Part shown: piece by piece, positions 1-13,150 of the stretch
Layout of the letters: every line of letters starts with the position of its first letter
How positions within the stretch are numbered: the first letter of the stretch is position 1
Source: Orthonyx spaldingii
Taxonomy: Eukaryota > Chordata > Aves > Passeriformes > Orthonychidae
DNA: 64,000 nucleotides
Direction of reading: 5' to 3'
Assembly (NCBI GenBank): GCA_013397795.1
Contig: VZTJ01000748.1
Coordinates: 1,842,648 to 1,906,647, forward strand
Notes under the pieces: generated by a model
Databases searched by the model: none
What the model was told of the DNA's origin: nothing
What the model saw: the letters and a program-made list of their open reading frames with translations, nothing else
Position numbers and translations under genes: made by a program

Positions 1-3000
1 CCTATTTTATAGTGTTTTTTGCATAGGCTATATTCTTAAAGTAATCAAGGATTTTTCTGTGAGAACAAATTGCCATAAATTATTCTGCTTTTTTTCCCTC
101 ACAATAGTTAATCCTTTTACTTAAAAGAAAATCTGAAATACTGAATGAGGTTACATAATAGTTATAACTCTTATTCCAAAAGTAAATTGTATATAGGGTA
201 TTTTACAACACATTTTACTCTACAGATCTTTTCCTTGATTACTGGGATATCTGTGTATATAAATAGATTCTGCTTGTTTTGCATGCCTGATTCATTCTAC
301 AATGACACCATCCAGTGTTCATGATGCTTCACTGTCATTGAAAGGATTATAAACCCCTAGATATTCAACTGGAACCTCAGAAAAGGGGTAAGATAAAATA
401 AAGCTTTGGAAAAGAACGTACCAAGAAGCACATTAAAAGGAGAGATGAGTTTGCACACTACTGTGAGTCAGGTTCAATTGCCTTATTCACAAGCCATAGC
501 AGGATTCCTGTGGGCTTAAAGCATTCAGCTGCCTTCTTTTGGGAAGCAAAGACCATGCATATGTAAGATTACCAGAAGGGTCTTTCTGTATCTTTGAGCC
601 AAGTCCCCTGGAATCAGAAGAAAACATGCAGCATACCTTCCTAAACTGATTGTATTCCTGCTTGGAGCCACTTAGATTTGCACTTCTTATGGAAAACTGC
701 CTTATTAGAAGAATAAGCTTTCTTCTAATTTCCCAAATAATTGATGTATAACCAGAATTCACAGGCTTTTTTTTTAATCAATAATGCTCCTTAATGTAAA
801 TAATTCTTCTTCTTTCCTTTGGATTCACAGAGATCAAATATGGAGTCTTAGACTACTAAAGCTGGGAAAAAATCAAGAAATCACATAAGCCATTTCCATG
901 CCCCAAGGTGGGATCATCAATACACTTCCATATCATCCCTGAAAAATACTTATCTTACCAGCAACTGAAGGTCTTCAGTACTGGTGAATAAAATACATAT
1001 TTAGGCAACCTACTTCAGGCACTACTGGTAATCTTTTAGTTAATGTCTAATCTGCATCTTCCTTTCCTGAAAAACTGGGCTTTTTTCTTCTTTTCCCATC
1101 CACTACTGACATGGAAATCTGCATGGAAAACTTCCTTTAGCATGCAGCCTTTGAAGAGTCTTCTTTTATAAAGTAAAACATACAAATTAGGTCTCTATTC
1201 TCCTAAATCACATTTTTGAGACTGTAGCCACTATGGGCTCTTTCCAGCTGACCCACATAAATATGAGCTGTGGTGCCCAAGAACAGACACAATACCACAA
1301 CCAAGACCTTACCATGCTGAGAAGTTTGAAATATTTCAGTCTTTTTCATATATGTACTCATATAAAGTTTAAATTTTTGAATCAGGATTCTGTTAGCTCC
1401 TGTATCATTTTCTAAAGGGCTACTATATGACAGTTATTCCCTATCTCACTTGGAAAGTTACTGCAAATTAAACTGCATCCTATTTTTCACCTGATTTCTG
1501 AGAAAACAAAACATATGCGTTTAGGCAGCTGCTTTATCTGTTTACCCGATACTTTTTCTTATTTCCTTCAATTTTCTTAGAACTCATTTGCCTCTGTATC
1601 TGATTTAGTTGAAGGGCTGCAAAGGAATTAAGTTCTTTCAAGTTGTGTGAAAATCAATGACTGGATAAAGGGAAAAGATGGAAATTACAGCTCCTGCAGA
1701 AGCCTAGGCTGAACTGCGCGAGCTCACTGGGCATTTATTTTGCCTGGTCTGCCAGCTGGTCCCTCAGCCTTGGCTAGTTCGGGGCTAGCCTCATGTCCTG
1801 ATACCCCTTGCCCAGCTCAGAGACAGAATATGGGGAAGAACCAGCACCAGTGCAGAGTGGAGATGAGAAACAATATGTGATGATGGGAAATGGCACCTTA
1901 CAGGTAGGGCAGAGGGGATGAGGGGAAGGTTATGCTCACATAATGTGCAGGGCAGATACAGGTAGAGAAAACAAACCCACAGTTCCACGGATTGCCTGTT
2001 TTCCAAATTGTTTCTCCAATCACCAGCACAGCAATTTCTCTCAGGTTTCAGTAAGTGACAAATTTAATAAGCATATCCCATCTCCTCATCCAAGACTCCA
2101 GTAAAAGGACAGAGTCAAAACTCACCAAGGGCAGATGGTGGTGAACCCTCAGCTCTGCCCCTTCCCTGCAAGCAGTGCAACAACAATAACACTCTCCAAA
2201 GGCAATTTTTCAAACCAGTTTTGATCCTATTCTCTCTCAGGCTGTTTAAGCAGATTAAGCAAAAAAAGCTTTCTCAATTTCTTATTATGAAAGATGAGAT
2301 ACAGGTCCCAACAGTGGTTTCCACTCACCTTTCTAGAGTGTGAGCCAGTCAGTTCCCAAGGCCTGTGATGGTGATTCTGTGCCATTCCCTTTCACATGAA
2401 AAAATAGAAAAAACATGATTTTTTTCAGGATCTCAAGACAAAAGTTATCACTTTGACAATCTCTCACAATTGATACCACAAGGACAACTAGCAAAGCAAA
2501 CTATTTAATTTAATTATCAAGACGTGAAAATATTTCTTTTCTTCCAAGAAATGCTGATAGACCCCTCAAGCTGTTTTCAGAGCAAGACACATTCCTCTAG
2601 TGCATTCACAGAACATATTCCGCACCTGTTTTTCATAATTTAATATTCTTTCTGCTCTGCATAACAGAATTCACCCAAAGTATTCACTTACACTCGTTTT
2701 TTTAAAATGGCAGCTCTTAAAGCAGATATATGAAACTGGGAAGGGCATGTGCTGCTGCTGGCATCCACTTTAGGACAAACTTTAGTACCTCTTCACTTGC
2801 AGATAAATTCTTGCCCTTTTGTTAAAATAGAAGTTCCTCTTCTCAGGACTCCAGGAGAAGGTTAGGAGGTTTCCACATGACCCTATGCCCAAAGTCAAGG
2901 TGTTCTGTTATCACAGTACAGAGGGACAGTGGTGTATGGTGGAGCTCAGATCCAAGAAGGAGAGAAGAGCTGAAGACCTCCCAAGATCCATCAGTGAACC

Positions 3001-4606
3001 TAATGAAGGCAGATCTTGAATCTGAAAAATACATTATGGCTCTGAATCATGATAACCCATGGCATGGAAGATTCTCCACATAAAACCTGCATGCTAAGTC
3101 AGATACTCAAGACTAAGAAAGGATGCAGAGAACAAGTTTGAACCCAAGGTTCTGCTGCATGGAGTGAATTTCTAGAGGAGTACTGGTAGCTTCTGACATC
3201 TCACTTTTCTGTAGTGGTTTGTCTTCTCTTTGCACCTTACTAATAACTTCACTCAATGCACAAGAAGAGGCAGTCCTACTGACACAACAGTCAATCTTTA
3301 AGAAAGTTTTTCTGGTTTTTTTTTTCTTGTCTTGTTTCTTCTTTCTCATATTCACTGCATAATTGGAGAAAATTGTATATTTGGACTCAGAAGTTTACCT
3401 GCTTATTTTTTCCTCGATGAAATAGACTGTAATTCACTATCCATGACATTTCATTATTCACTGTAGAGAAACACAAAATCAAGAAGAATAAAACTTCATA
3501 GGAGGAATACTCTCTGGGAAGCAAAGGCAATTTAAGAATCAAGTATCTGGCTTTCATATTTTCAACAATCTAAAAAGCAAGAACATCACGACTCGTCTGT
3601 ATGATGAGAAGTATTTGTAAACACCAAAGGCTTCTTGAGGAATTATGGAACTCCCTCCTGTTTACTGAATAGCTTGCCTACTAATATACCAGACAGCCAA
3701 TGCCTTCAAGACAAAACTTAGATGTTCTCCTCAATTGCACTGATGCTACATCGATCTGCATACTCAAATGAGGATTTAGAAATTCTTTGCATTACCTTTT
3801 TTGAAGAGTCTATATCTGATTTGAACTTGAAAATTTTGAACTCAAAAATTCAGAATAATGCAAAGAAATATATGAGAAAGGAAAATATTTTGATTTCAGG
3901 TAAGCTGTGAATTACTATCCATTCATCTTACTATCGATCCATCTAACAGTATGTTTCCCTCTCACCTCATCAACTAAACACTTCAAATTAAATCTTCCGC
4001 ATAAGGTTTTGGAAAAGGAATGGAACATCATTTTAAAAGCTGAGTATCTTATCTTCAAGGATGTTGATCCTTTAAATGGTTCTATCGGTATTTAGTGCCT
4101 TGATGAAGTATACACTGGGAGCATAAGCTGCATAAAACAAGTTACAATCAGTGCCTGTCTACTCTGTGACAAAACCACTGTGAGCTGTACATCAAAGAAC
4201 CTGGACTCTTCTGAGTTCAATGAAGAGAAGAACAGAGGCTTTTACTAAATACAATACATCAATCAACAATGCCACTACAGCCCTCTTCATTTAATTTATT
4301 GTTGATACTATTTTCAATTAATGAGAAGGCATCTTTAAAATTTCAATCACTGTGTTGCAGAATCCTGGATATAATAAAACTAAACTGTAGCATGTGGTAT
4401 TTGTTTAAGTTGCACTTTTAATGCTTTGAAAACATGTAAAGGAAGCATAGGCCTTATACACATCCCAATTTTCTGTACCTTCTGTCACAATCACAAACTT
4501 GGAGGAGTTCAGACTCAATAGCATGGAACAATCACACCACTACAAAATGCATTTCATGATGAGAGGAAAAAAATCCCATCAGTTAAAGGACTGTTTATAT
4601 CACTGC

Positions 4607-4674
4607 AAATATCCCTTATTATGGCTTATGAAAATATCCCTTATTATGGGTTTTGCAAATACTATCCATTATTA
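4607..4674. repeat. Imperfect 25-bp tandem repeat, three copies
   Basis: The motif AAATATCCCTTATTATGG starts at 4607 and 4632, and a diverged copy (AAATACTATCCATTATTA) starts at 4657. Period is 25 bp. Confidence 0.75.
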
Positions 4675-6226
4675 GATTTATGGAAATAAGTGATTTGTTA
4701 AAACAAGTTGTGTAGTTTCTTCAGGAAAGAAGAGATAAAGCATTGCTGTGTGTATCAGTGGGGCTGAGAGATCCAAAATGCTGAAGGAGAAAAACTTATT
4801 TAATAAACTTTGGTGGAAACACATGGGAGGAAGGATGTGTTTACTAAGGTGGAGATTTAGGTGGCTCTTGGTCACCAAAGTAGGCGAGACGAACACAAGA
4901 CAGAATTGCTTGCAGCTATTCGAGAGTCAGCCCTAGTGAAGGTATTCAATTAAGCCAAAATTGTTGGAGAAAAACATAGCCACACATAGATCTTGAGATT
5001 TTTTTTTAAAGAGGGTAGAAAAAGCAGTTAGAGAAGACTTTTGCAAATCTTATCCTTACCAGGAGCAGAAAGTGATTGAGAATATGAGATGATTTGTGTA
5101 AAGGTAACACTCACATTCCCTAAGAAGGGAAGAGGCAGAAAACAGTAATGAAACAGGGATTTCAGGGAGATCGACTTCAGTAAGCACAGAGAATTCACAG
5201 GTAAAATCTCAAGTCTCACATATAAAGAGAGAAAGGGCTCTTGGAAACTTTGTCTGGGTAAAGAAGCTAGTCTGCAAGTGACAGTTTTCCCAGTGCAGAG
5301 GGAGGACAGGAGCTGCAATGAGAAATCAGTTTAGCTACTTATGGTCTTTCCAATTATATCAAATGGGGAAAATAAGCACACATCCATAGAAACAAGGTCA
5401 GATTGACTGGGGAATATACAAAACAATAGCATAAGCAATTAAGGGGAAAATCAGAAATTCCCAGAGGAATTAAAAAAAAAAAAAAACAAGAGGAGATGCA
5501 GGCAGATAAATCCATCTGTTGAGATATCAAGTACCAAGAAGATGACCAAAAAAAATGTGGATCTGTTGCTTTATTAGAAAGACAACCTATTGGCAGCTGA
5601 CACCAGGGAAGACCAAATACCTTTCTATGTTTGTCTTCACACAAAACAAAAAATCAATTGGCTAATGAACCAAAGAGAGTGACAAATCACTGTTCAGAAA
5701 AGATGGATTGGAAAGCATTTAAGTAAGAAAAGTGTTTTTTCAAATCAGCAGGCCTCATGAATATTATCCTAGTGGATTAAACAACTTGATGTGAGCTATC
5801 TTTGAGCACACTTGGAAACAGACAAGTTACTGTAAAACTTGGAAGGGAGACTGTGGCACTCAGCTTTAAAAGAAGACAAAAGCAAGAGTAAACACAGAAG
5901 AATAGGTAGTTGTCTTCAGTTCTCCCAGGCCACTGAAACAAACAATCCAGTACCTTTAAGCATCCATAAAACAAGGAAATAAGCAACAGTCAATGTGGAT
6001 TTATCAAGGACAAACATTAAGCTAAAATAGTTTCCTTTTGCAGGTAGAGGAGAAAAAGCAGATGTCATGTAGCCGAACTTGGAAAACAGAATTCTCATAA
6101 ATGAACTACAGATCAAATTACTGAAGCAGAAGAGCAAAAGTAATGTTTCTTTAGGGTTATCTTAGAAATAGAACTATCAATTACCAACTGATGAAAGAAA
6201 GCATAATCCTATCAAATCTGCAAATT

Positions 6227-6248
6227 AAAAATAAATAAATAAATAAAA
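6227..6248. repeat. (AAAT)n microsatellite
   Basis: About five consecutive AAAT units. Confidence 0.85.
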
Positions 6249-6404
6249 GAAGAAAATAAGCTTTTGAACAGGGTTAGAATTTAAAGTAATTGCTAAACTG
6301 AAGGAACCTTTTTCTAAAACAGCCTATGACTCAGCAAAGAAAAGTATAGAAGTCTACACTTAAGCAGGAATAATGAGTCGCAAGACTGGACCAGACAGCA
6401 GGTC

Positions 6405-6953
6405 TGCAAAGATCTGGCATTTCAGTGGATCATAAGCAGAACAGAAGTCAATAATATCATGCTGTTGACAAAACTTATATATTCTACTGGGTCATAACAT
6501 TAGGAGCATAACCCATAAAAAAGTAATAAATTATTCATCTGGCCTATCCACACTGGTTAGTTCTGAGAAAGTACACAGGACAGCAATCAGAATGACCAGA
6601 GATCTAGAAATCACGACCTACGAGGTAAGAAGTTGCTTGGTCTGGAAAGAAGACAACATTAACTCAAGAAAATCCCAAACTGGAGACAGGACTGCCTGAA
6701 GAGAATACAGGAATGAATGGGCTGCATCTGTAACAAAGAAGATACAGATTAGCTATCAGAAAAAACCTTCAGTCACTGAGGAATAAGGTGCAGGAGGAAT
6801 GTGAAAGATCCAGCTTTTGAGATATTAAAGACTAGGTTGCATTACTGCATGTCAAGGAATGTTGCTGATAGGGGAGTTTCTGCTTTTTGGCATGGGAATA
6901 GACTATATGACTTCTTGGAGCCTCTCCCAAACATATAATTTTATGATTCTGTG
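6405..6953 (+). mobile_element. Old CR1 LINE fragment (3' region)
   Basis: Degenerate CR1 phrases appear in order: 'ggatcataagcagaacag' near 6428, then RT C-terminal-like sequence, ending in the tail 'ttatgattctgtg' at 6953. Coding is broken by many stops. The left boundary is approximate. Confidence 0.6.
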
Positions 6954-9900
6954 CTTACAAGATGATGAAGCCAATCAAACAAGCTAATTAACATGTCTTT
7001 ACACATCTCCGTTGTAGTCTCAGAGTTGCATCAGCCAATCTAGGAAAACAGCTCCAGTAGATTTACTTTGCAGCCACAGTGTTAGCAACAGTCTTTAATG
7101 AAAGCTGACTCTGCAGAACTAGTCTATGTCAACTCTGTAGGCAAATGGCAAGATTATAGGCTCCTGTGCTGAGGCAGCAATGTGGAGCTAAATCCCATCC
7201 ATCACATCTTCAGGGCTGTGCAAGTCCTGATGGCTGACTTTGGTCCCAGGGTATTTGGTAACCCCCGCTCCCAGACCTGCGCTCTGAGCGAGACTTGGGC
7301 TATTTTAAAGCTAAACAAACTGCTGCTCACTTTTTTTTTTAATGTGCATGACCTGACAACTTACAGTATCATCCTGTTATTGACTGCACATATTAAACAT
7401 GAAAAATAAAGCTAAGTCATAAAACCATGGCCTAAATATGTCTTAATTTTCTTTTATACAAAATCTGCCAAGTTACAGGTACAGAACCATGTTTTTAATT
7501 TTTACTGACTCGAGTAGGTGTACTTTAATTTAGAAGCTGTTTGCACATAATTTTTAAGCAAGTCAGAGCTGATTTCTAGCAAGGGCAACACGAATTCCCT
7601 TTGCCATAAAAATAAAAATTATACTGTGCATGTTTTATTTGCCACTAGATGGGAGTGGAACATAATCTTCCAGTTAATCTTTAAGCAGTATCAGCAAAGT
7701 GAAAGGCAAAGTATATTTTCTTAGTTGGTCACTAAACAAAGATCATTCTGTCGATAGAGAATGACTTCAGTGATTCATCGGTGTCTACAGCTACAAGCCA
7801 TGGGAACAACACTGAATTTTTATTTGAGCCTTCAATAAAGTACTGATAATTCATAAGAAAACACTTTGACTCCTCCTCAGAATGCAAAATTTTAACTTTT
7901 TTTCAGTCGGCCTTAAGAATTAGAAGATTTGCTTCTTTTTCTGAAACTTTCCTGTCTGATACATTTTCAAGGAAGTGCCTTGAATACTATACTATTGCTC
8001 AGCCCTATCACCTATTGCTACTGCTGCATCTCTTGTTAGTATTGAGAACCCTGCATACCTATATAAATATTCTCCAGATAAATTTCACAATTTGTATACG
8101 CCTAGAAATCATGCTCTTCTTTTTATCACATAAGGCCTACTTGTAGTTTTTTCATGACATTTATTTGTAATTATTTTTGAAAGTTTCTATGTTGTAAACA
8201 AGAAGGGTGTTTCTTACAATAAAACATCCTCCCCAATAACCCTTCTGCATGTGTCTGTACCTGAGTTGAAACAGGTACCCTTTTTTAAAGCACAATATCT
8301 TAGCCTCTTACTAGTAATCAGCAATTACCATATTAAACTCCAACTGGATCATCAAAGAAAGAATGAAGCACAATTTGAAAGTAATTTGAAAGATATTTTT
8401 ACTACTTATTGGAAAAGTACAAAGTTAAAGCATATGTTAGGAGGAATACACTGGAAGTTTCTAACATCATGGTGGTGAAGATGGAAAGATTTTGCATCAC
8501 CTCTCTTGGTGCAAGAGTTTTCAGTGAAATTAGTAAGGAGCTGATTTGAACAAACAAGAGGAAGCAACTTTTCATACAACACGCAGTGAGACCATAGAAC
8601 ACTGCACTAATGATTGCAATGAAGTAAAAATAAAATTACTTAATTAATTGACTGATAACTACTCAAATTATGGAAGGATAAATCAGTCATGTTTTTGGGT
8701 CTTTTTTTAAAAATGTTCACAGTATTAAAAGCAATAGCTAAGATGGAAAAACCCCTGTAGCATCTATATATGGAACTAGTACAAGATGAAGGAGTGCATT
8801 TTCCCCATGGCTTTAAGAGCACCTCAGTTCTTGCTTGAGCCTTGAAAGTCCAGCCCAGCTTTGGCAACAGCTCTGCAATGGCAGGAAGGAGGCATGGTGC
8901 CACTTTAGAAAATGTCATCAGTGCTTCCCTTCCAGACCGACCAAGGCTGATGGCTGCTGGGCGGGACAGGCTGGTACCTCACTATACTTCAACCTTTAGG
9001 GACAGCTGCAGGCAGGCAAAAGCATATCTGGTGTCACACGTATTTGTGGACTCCCTTTGCCATTCTTCAGGGTACAGCTGGCTCTCTCTGGGTCACCATA
9101 ACCAGCTCCTGCCCTGCGCCCAGAGACTCTGCCAGCAAGGTACACACAACTTAGTTGGGTTTCCACCAGGCAGCTTTTCTTGATGAATACACACAAGAGA
9201 CAGCTGGGGTTTAAGGCATTAGTATGCCCCCCCATGCTGATAAGACCACTAAGAGAGCCCTTGCTAACCCAGCAGGCATCAGGCAGGCGGGGAAGGGTCA
9301 GTTCTGCTGCTCCATGCTGTGACCTACCACCTCCTCACTACAGTTCTCCTTTAAGATTTTATAGCTTTCTGTGTTACTGTTTTACCTCCTAAATTGTTCT
9401 CAACAGCCCTGCCTCAGCCTGCAATTCTGCCTTCCTTATACCCCATGCTTTTACTCACAGCTTGGCCATTCCAGTGGGTGCCTGAGCTGTGGCTGTGCAG
9501 ATGGGACAAACCCAAGCTGGACCCCGGGCATCGGAGTCCCTGGGCAGGGGGCTCAGCACAAGGTAAAACAATGCAGTAGTTACACCACATGCCATCTCCA
9601 GGTGGTCCTAACATAAATTTAGCCTCCCTGGGACACTAGTGGGTACTTCTGCGGTCAAAAATAGTAGGGATGACGCACACCCTGCTGCTCGTCTCCTCCC
9701 TGACTGCATACCCATGGCAGTTGACCTGTGACAAGGGAATATAAAGCTGCTCTGCCAGCTCCAAGTAAAAAATGGAGTCTTTTGTGAGACAAAAATTTTT
9801 ATTTGTGATAAGAGAAACTTCTCTTTATGAGAAGGAAATTCTTCTGTAACCTTTTCCTCATGTTTTTGCTTCCATCTGGCTGTACAGTTGCACAAAATTT

Positions 9901-10908
9901 GGTGCCACAGAATTGCCTGCAGCGCAAATCAGTTTCTTTTGTGACCAGGAGTCACTAGCAGGATGTCATGGAAACAGCTTGAGCTCTTAAAATGAAGATT
10001 TTATTTACCTTAGAAAATTGTTTACACTGAGTCCAGGATAGAGTGAAGCAAAGTGAAGTGAAGCTTCTAAAATACCTTCTCAGAGCTCTGAGGATATCCA
10101 GTTCCCTACATAATATCCCGACTATTAATAACTTGGGGAAAAAATTGCATCTAATTTTAATGAAATCAGAAAAAAAGTTTCAAAGCATGCCCTCAAGACA
10201 TACATTGGGTACACTTGAGAGCCTGAGCCTCAGCAGTCAGTCCACATGACCTTGGACCTCTGACCCACAGGCACACTGAGACGTGGGACCTTTCACACCA
10301 TTTCTCCCCATCTCCTCAAGTGAGGCAGGATTCCCTGCTCTCTTTTCTTCCCCTCTCCCCTCACATTCTTTTTGCAAGGAAGGATCCAGCATCCCCTCCC
10401 CTGCTTGACATTTTAGCCTAATTTTTGTACTTTCTGCTTGCAGCAGTGAGCTAATGGGGAAAGGGACACTTCCATAATTAGCAATTTTTAAGAGTGGGAG
10501 TGGATGCTTCTGGGACATTGTGGCTTCTGTGCAGCAGAGTTCAACATTATAATCAGGGTGACTGACAGAGGCATGGCGCGCTTGGGGACTGTGGAGGACA
10601 GTTAGTAGGACAGAGAATCCAGTGCATGCTGGCACCATCCCAGAGGAAGCTTCTTAACCAAGGATGTGTTTCATTAGGGTGGTATCAAAAAGACAGGGCT
10701 TGTCAGTGCTGAACAGGAATACACACAATCATGAAGAAAATGTAATTTTTCCAGAAAAGCTTTAAATGCTTATGCTAGTTAATAGTTCTTTTTTTACCTA
10801 GTCCAGACCTGTTTCAACACAGATAAGCCTCATTCTCCCCTGAGCCATATTTATACACCTTTACCCATATATATCAGCTCCGTGGTCTAACTTGGAAATC
10901 AGTCTTAG
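6954..10908. other. Intergenic sequence, no gene recognised
   Basis: Mostly AT-rich, with a GC-richer patch at about 8,830-9,600 that carries overlapping short frames of up to 113 codons on both strands. Those frames show no recognisable protein similarity and no consistent strand, so I call none of them. Confidence 0.5.
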
Positions 10909-10979
10909 TTTGAGCAGTCTGTTGGACTAGATGGTCCTTCAGAGACTCTTTTCCAACTGAAATTATTTTGTGATTTGAT
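10909..10979 (+). mobile_element. CR1 LINE 3' tail remnant
   Basis: Contains 'tgttggactagatggtcc', then 'ttttccaactgaaatta' and a final 'ttttgtgattt', the diagnostic 3' end of CR1. Very short and old. Confidence 0.7.
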
Positions 10980-12690
10980 ATTTTAAATAGCTAGAAAGCA
11001 CTACTGTAGCCAACCAGATTGCTTTTAACATTTGTTTTTCACTTGCAGTGCCTCCATACAAATGACAAATGCAGCGTCAAGCAGTCAGAAAGCACACTTC
11101 AGGTGTTTCACCGTGGGCTTTGACAGCCCAGATCACTCCCTAGCAGTTATCCCAGCTGGGTCTGTCTAATAGGGGCAAAGGGCAGCATCAGGGGCTGTCA
11201 TCTCCAAAGGGATGATGGCTGCCTCTCATTTGACCTATCTTCCTTTTATAACAGCTGAGAGTAACCTGAACTGCATTGCAGCTCAGATACTTACTCTTAG
11301 CTGCTTCAAATGAACAGCAGACAGAGAAGAAAAGAATCTTACAAAACAGCTAGAACACTCTATTTACCAGGATGATTTTTATGCAGTGAGATGTAATTAA
11401 CTTTTAATATTATTTCCAATTTTTGAAATTGAGTCAGTTTGGTCAGTAAATCCATTTTTTAACTCAGAGGAAACGCCTCTGGTGATTCAACTACTCTTAA
11501 AGGAAGAATTCAAAGTATTTTCAATATCATAATGCCATCCAACAAAGCACTGATATACATTAGTTTGGAAATTATGGGGTGAGGTGCACGATAATTCTCT
11601 TGAAGAATAAGCAGGATTTCCAATTAAAAGTAAAATTGCAAAATATATCCTATCAAATGATGCAAATGACAGGGAAATAGAACCATATATTTCACCTGAG
11701 ATAGTGACTGCTACAGCTAGAATGACAGAACAATTTTTCACATTTTGAAATAGGTCTGAAGAGAAAAGCTTCACAGCTTTATTTAAAAAGTATTCAGACC
11801 AGATTTGCTTCTGGTGATTAGCTACTTTGAGAATTTCAGTTATGACAATAAGCAGAGATACAGTATAAGGAGCACCTTAAATTATAATTTTACCCATGAA
11901 ATAAGTGTACACAAGAACCAAATTAGAATAAGCAGAGCAAACGGATTCACATGTACTTTGTGGACATGCACATTTCATTTTTATGTTACTGAAGAGGTTT
12001 CGACAACACAGCAAAAGAAAACATTCTTTGCAATGAAGTAGAATAATGTAAGACTCAGGGAAAATGGTTGATCTTGAAGCCTTTTAGAAGGACCTGCTAA
12101 TTTCAACACAAGTTCATATTACCTTTTAAGCACTGATGAGGGTAATTCAACAGTATTCAATTGCAGAGTGGAAAAAAAGTGCAACTAATCCTGCAACGAA
12201 TTCACCTCTCCTGTGACCTCAATGGGACTCCTGGCCTACAGGTTTAAAAAAAGCAAGGCGCACGACACACTAACTGAGTATCAGTTTAACTTCAGGAAAA
12301 ACACTAAACGTTGTGGTTAGTTGTCCTCATCTGGACACCAGGTACTGCTCTACTACACTCCTTGTCAGCTAGACTGAGGGCAGAGAATATAACAAAAGGC
12401 TCATGGGTCAAGATAAAAACAGGGAGAGATCACTCACCAATTGTTGTCACAGGCAAAAGAGACTTGGGAAAATTTGTTTCATTTATTACCAGTCAAATCA
12501 GAGTAGGGTAATGAGAAATAAAACCAAATATCAAATGCTCTTTGCCCCATCCCTCCCTTCTTTATGGGCTCAACTTTACTCCCAATTTTCTCTACCTTCT
12601 CCATCCAGGAGCCCAGGGGGAGAGGGAATGGGGATTGTGGCTAGCTCATCACATGTTGTCTCTGCTGCTCCTTCCTCCTCAGAGGGAGGA
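10980..12690. other. Intergenic sequence, no gene recognised
   Basis: AT-rich apart from a moderate-GC segment near 11,090-11,290. Frames are short and non-matching. Nothing else supported. Confidence 0.5.
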
Positions 12691-12697
12691 CTCCTCA

Positions 12698-13150
12698 CGC
12701 TCCTCCCCTGCTCCAGTGTGGGGTCCCTGCTGCAGGAGATGGTTCTTCATGGACTTTTCTAACTGAGTCCTTCCCATGGGCTGCAGTTCTGCACCAATTG
12801 CTCCAGCATGGGTCCCTTCCATAGGGTGCAGTCCTTCAGGAACAGGCTGCTCCAGCCTGGGTGTCTCACAGGATCACAAGTCCTGGCAGCAAACCTGCCC
12901 CAGAATGGGCCCCTCTTTCCATGGGGCCACAGGTCCTGCCAGGAGCCTGCTCCGGTCTGAGCTTCCCACGTGGTGGTCACTGCCTCCTGTAGGCACCCAC
13001 CTGCTCCAGCATGGGATTTTCCACAAGCTGTAGGTGGATGTCTGTTCCACTGTGCACCTCCAAGGCTGCAGGGGCACAGCTGCCTCACCATGGTCTTCAC
13101 AATAAGCTGCAGGGGAATCTCTGCTCTGGTGCCTGGAGCACCTCCCAGCC
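12698..13150. repeat. GC-rich degenerate ~50-bp-unit repeat (probable avian interspersed repeat)
   Basis: The phrase 'ctgctccag.atggg', followed by a 'cc.tgggctgcag' phrase, recurs with the CTCC core at about 12711, 12801, 12850, 12898, 12950 and 13004. Spacing is mostly 48-54 bp, with weaker copies further on. The block is much GC-richer than its surroundings. Overlapping open frames on both strands of this block (up to 115 codons) are by-products of its composition. I recall similar blocks in other bird genomes but cannot name the family with certainty. Confidence 0.6.

Larger units (their letters stand above)
1..6400. other. Intergenic AT-rich sequence, no gene recognised
   Basis: Many short open frames occur on both strands, none over about 96 codons and none resembling a known protein. 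No splice-consistent conserved coding was seen. The only clear structures are short tandem and simple repeats near 4.6 and 6.2 kb. Confidence 0.6.
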
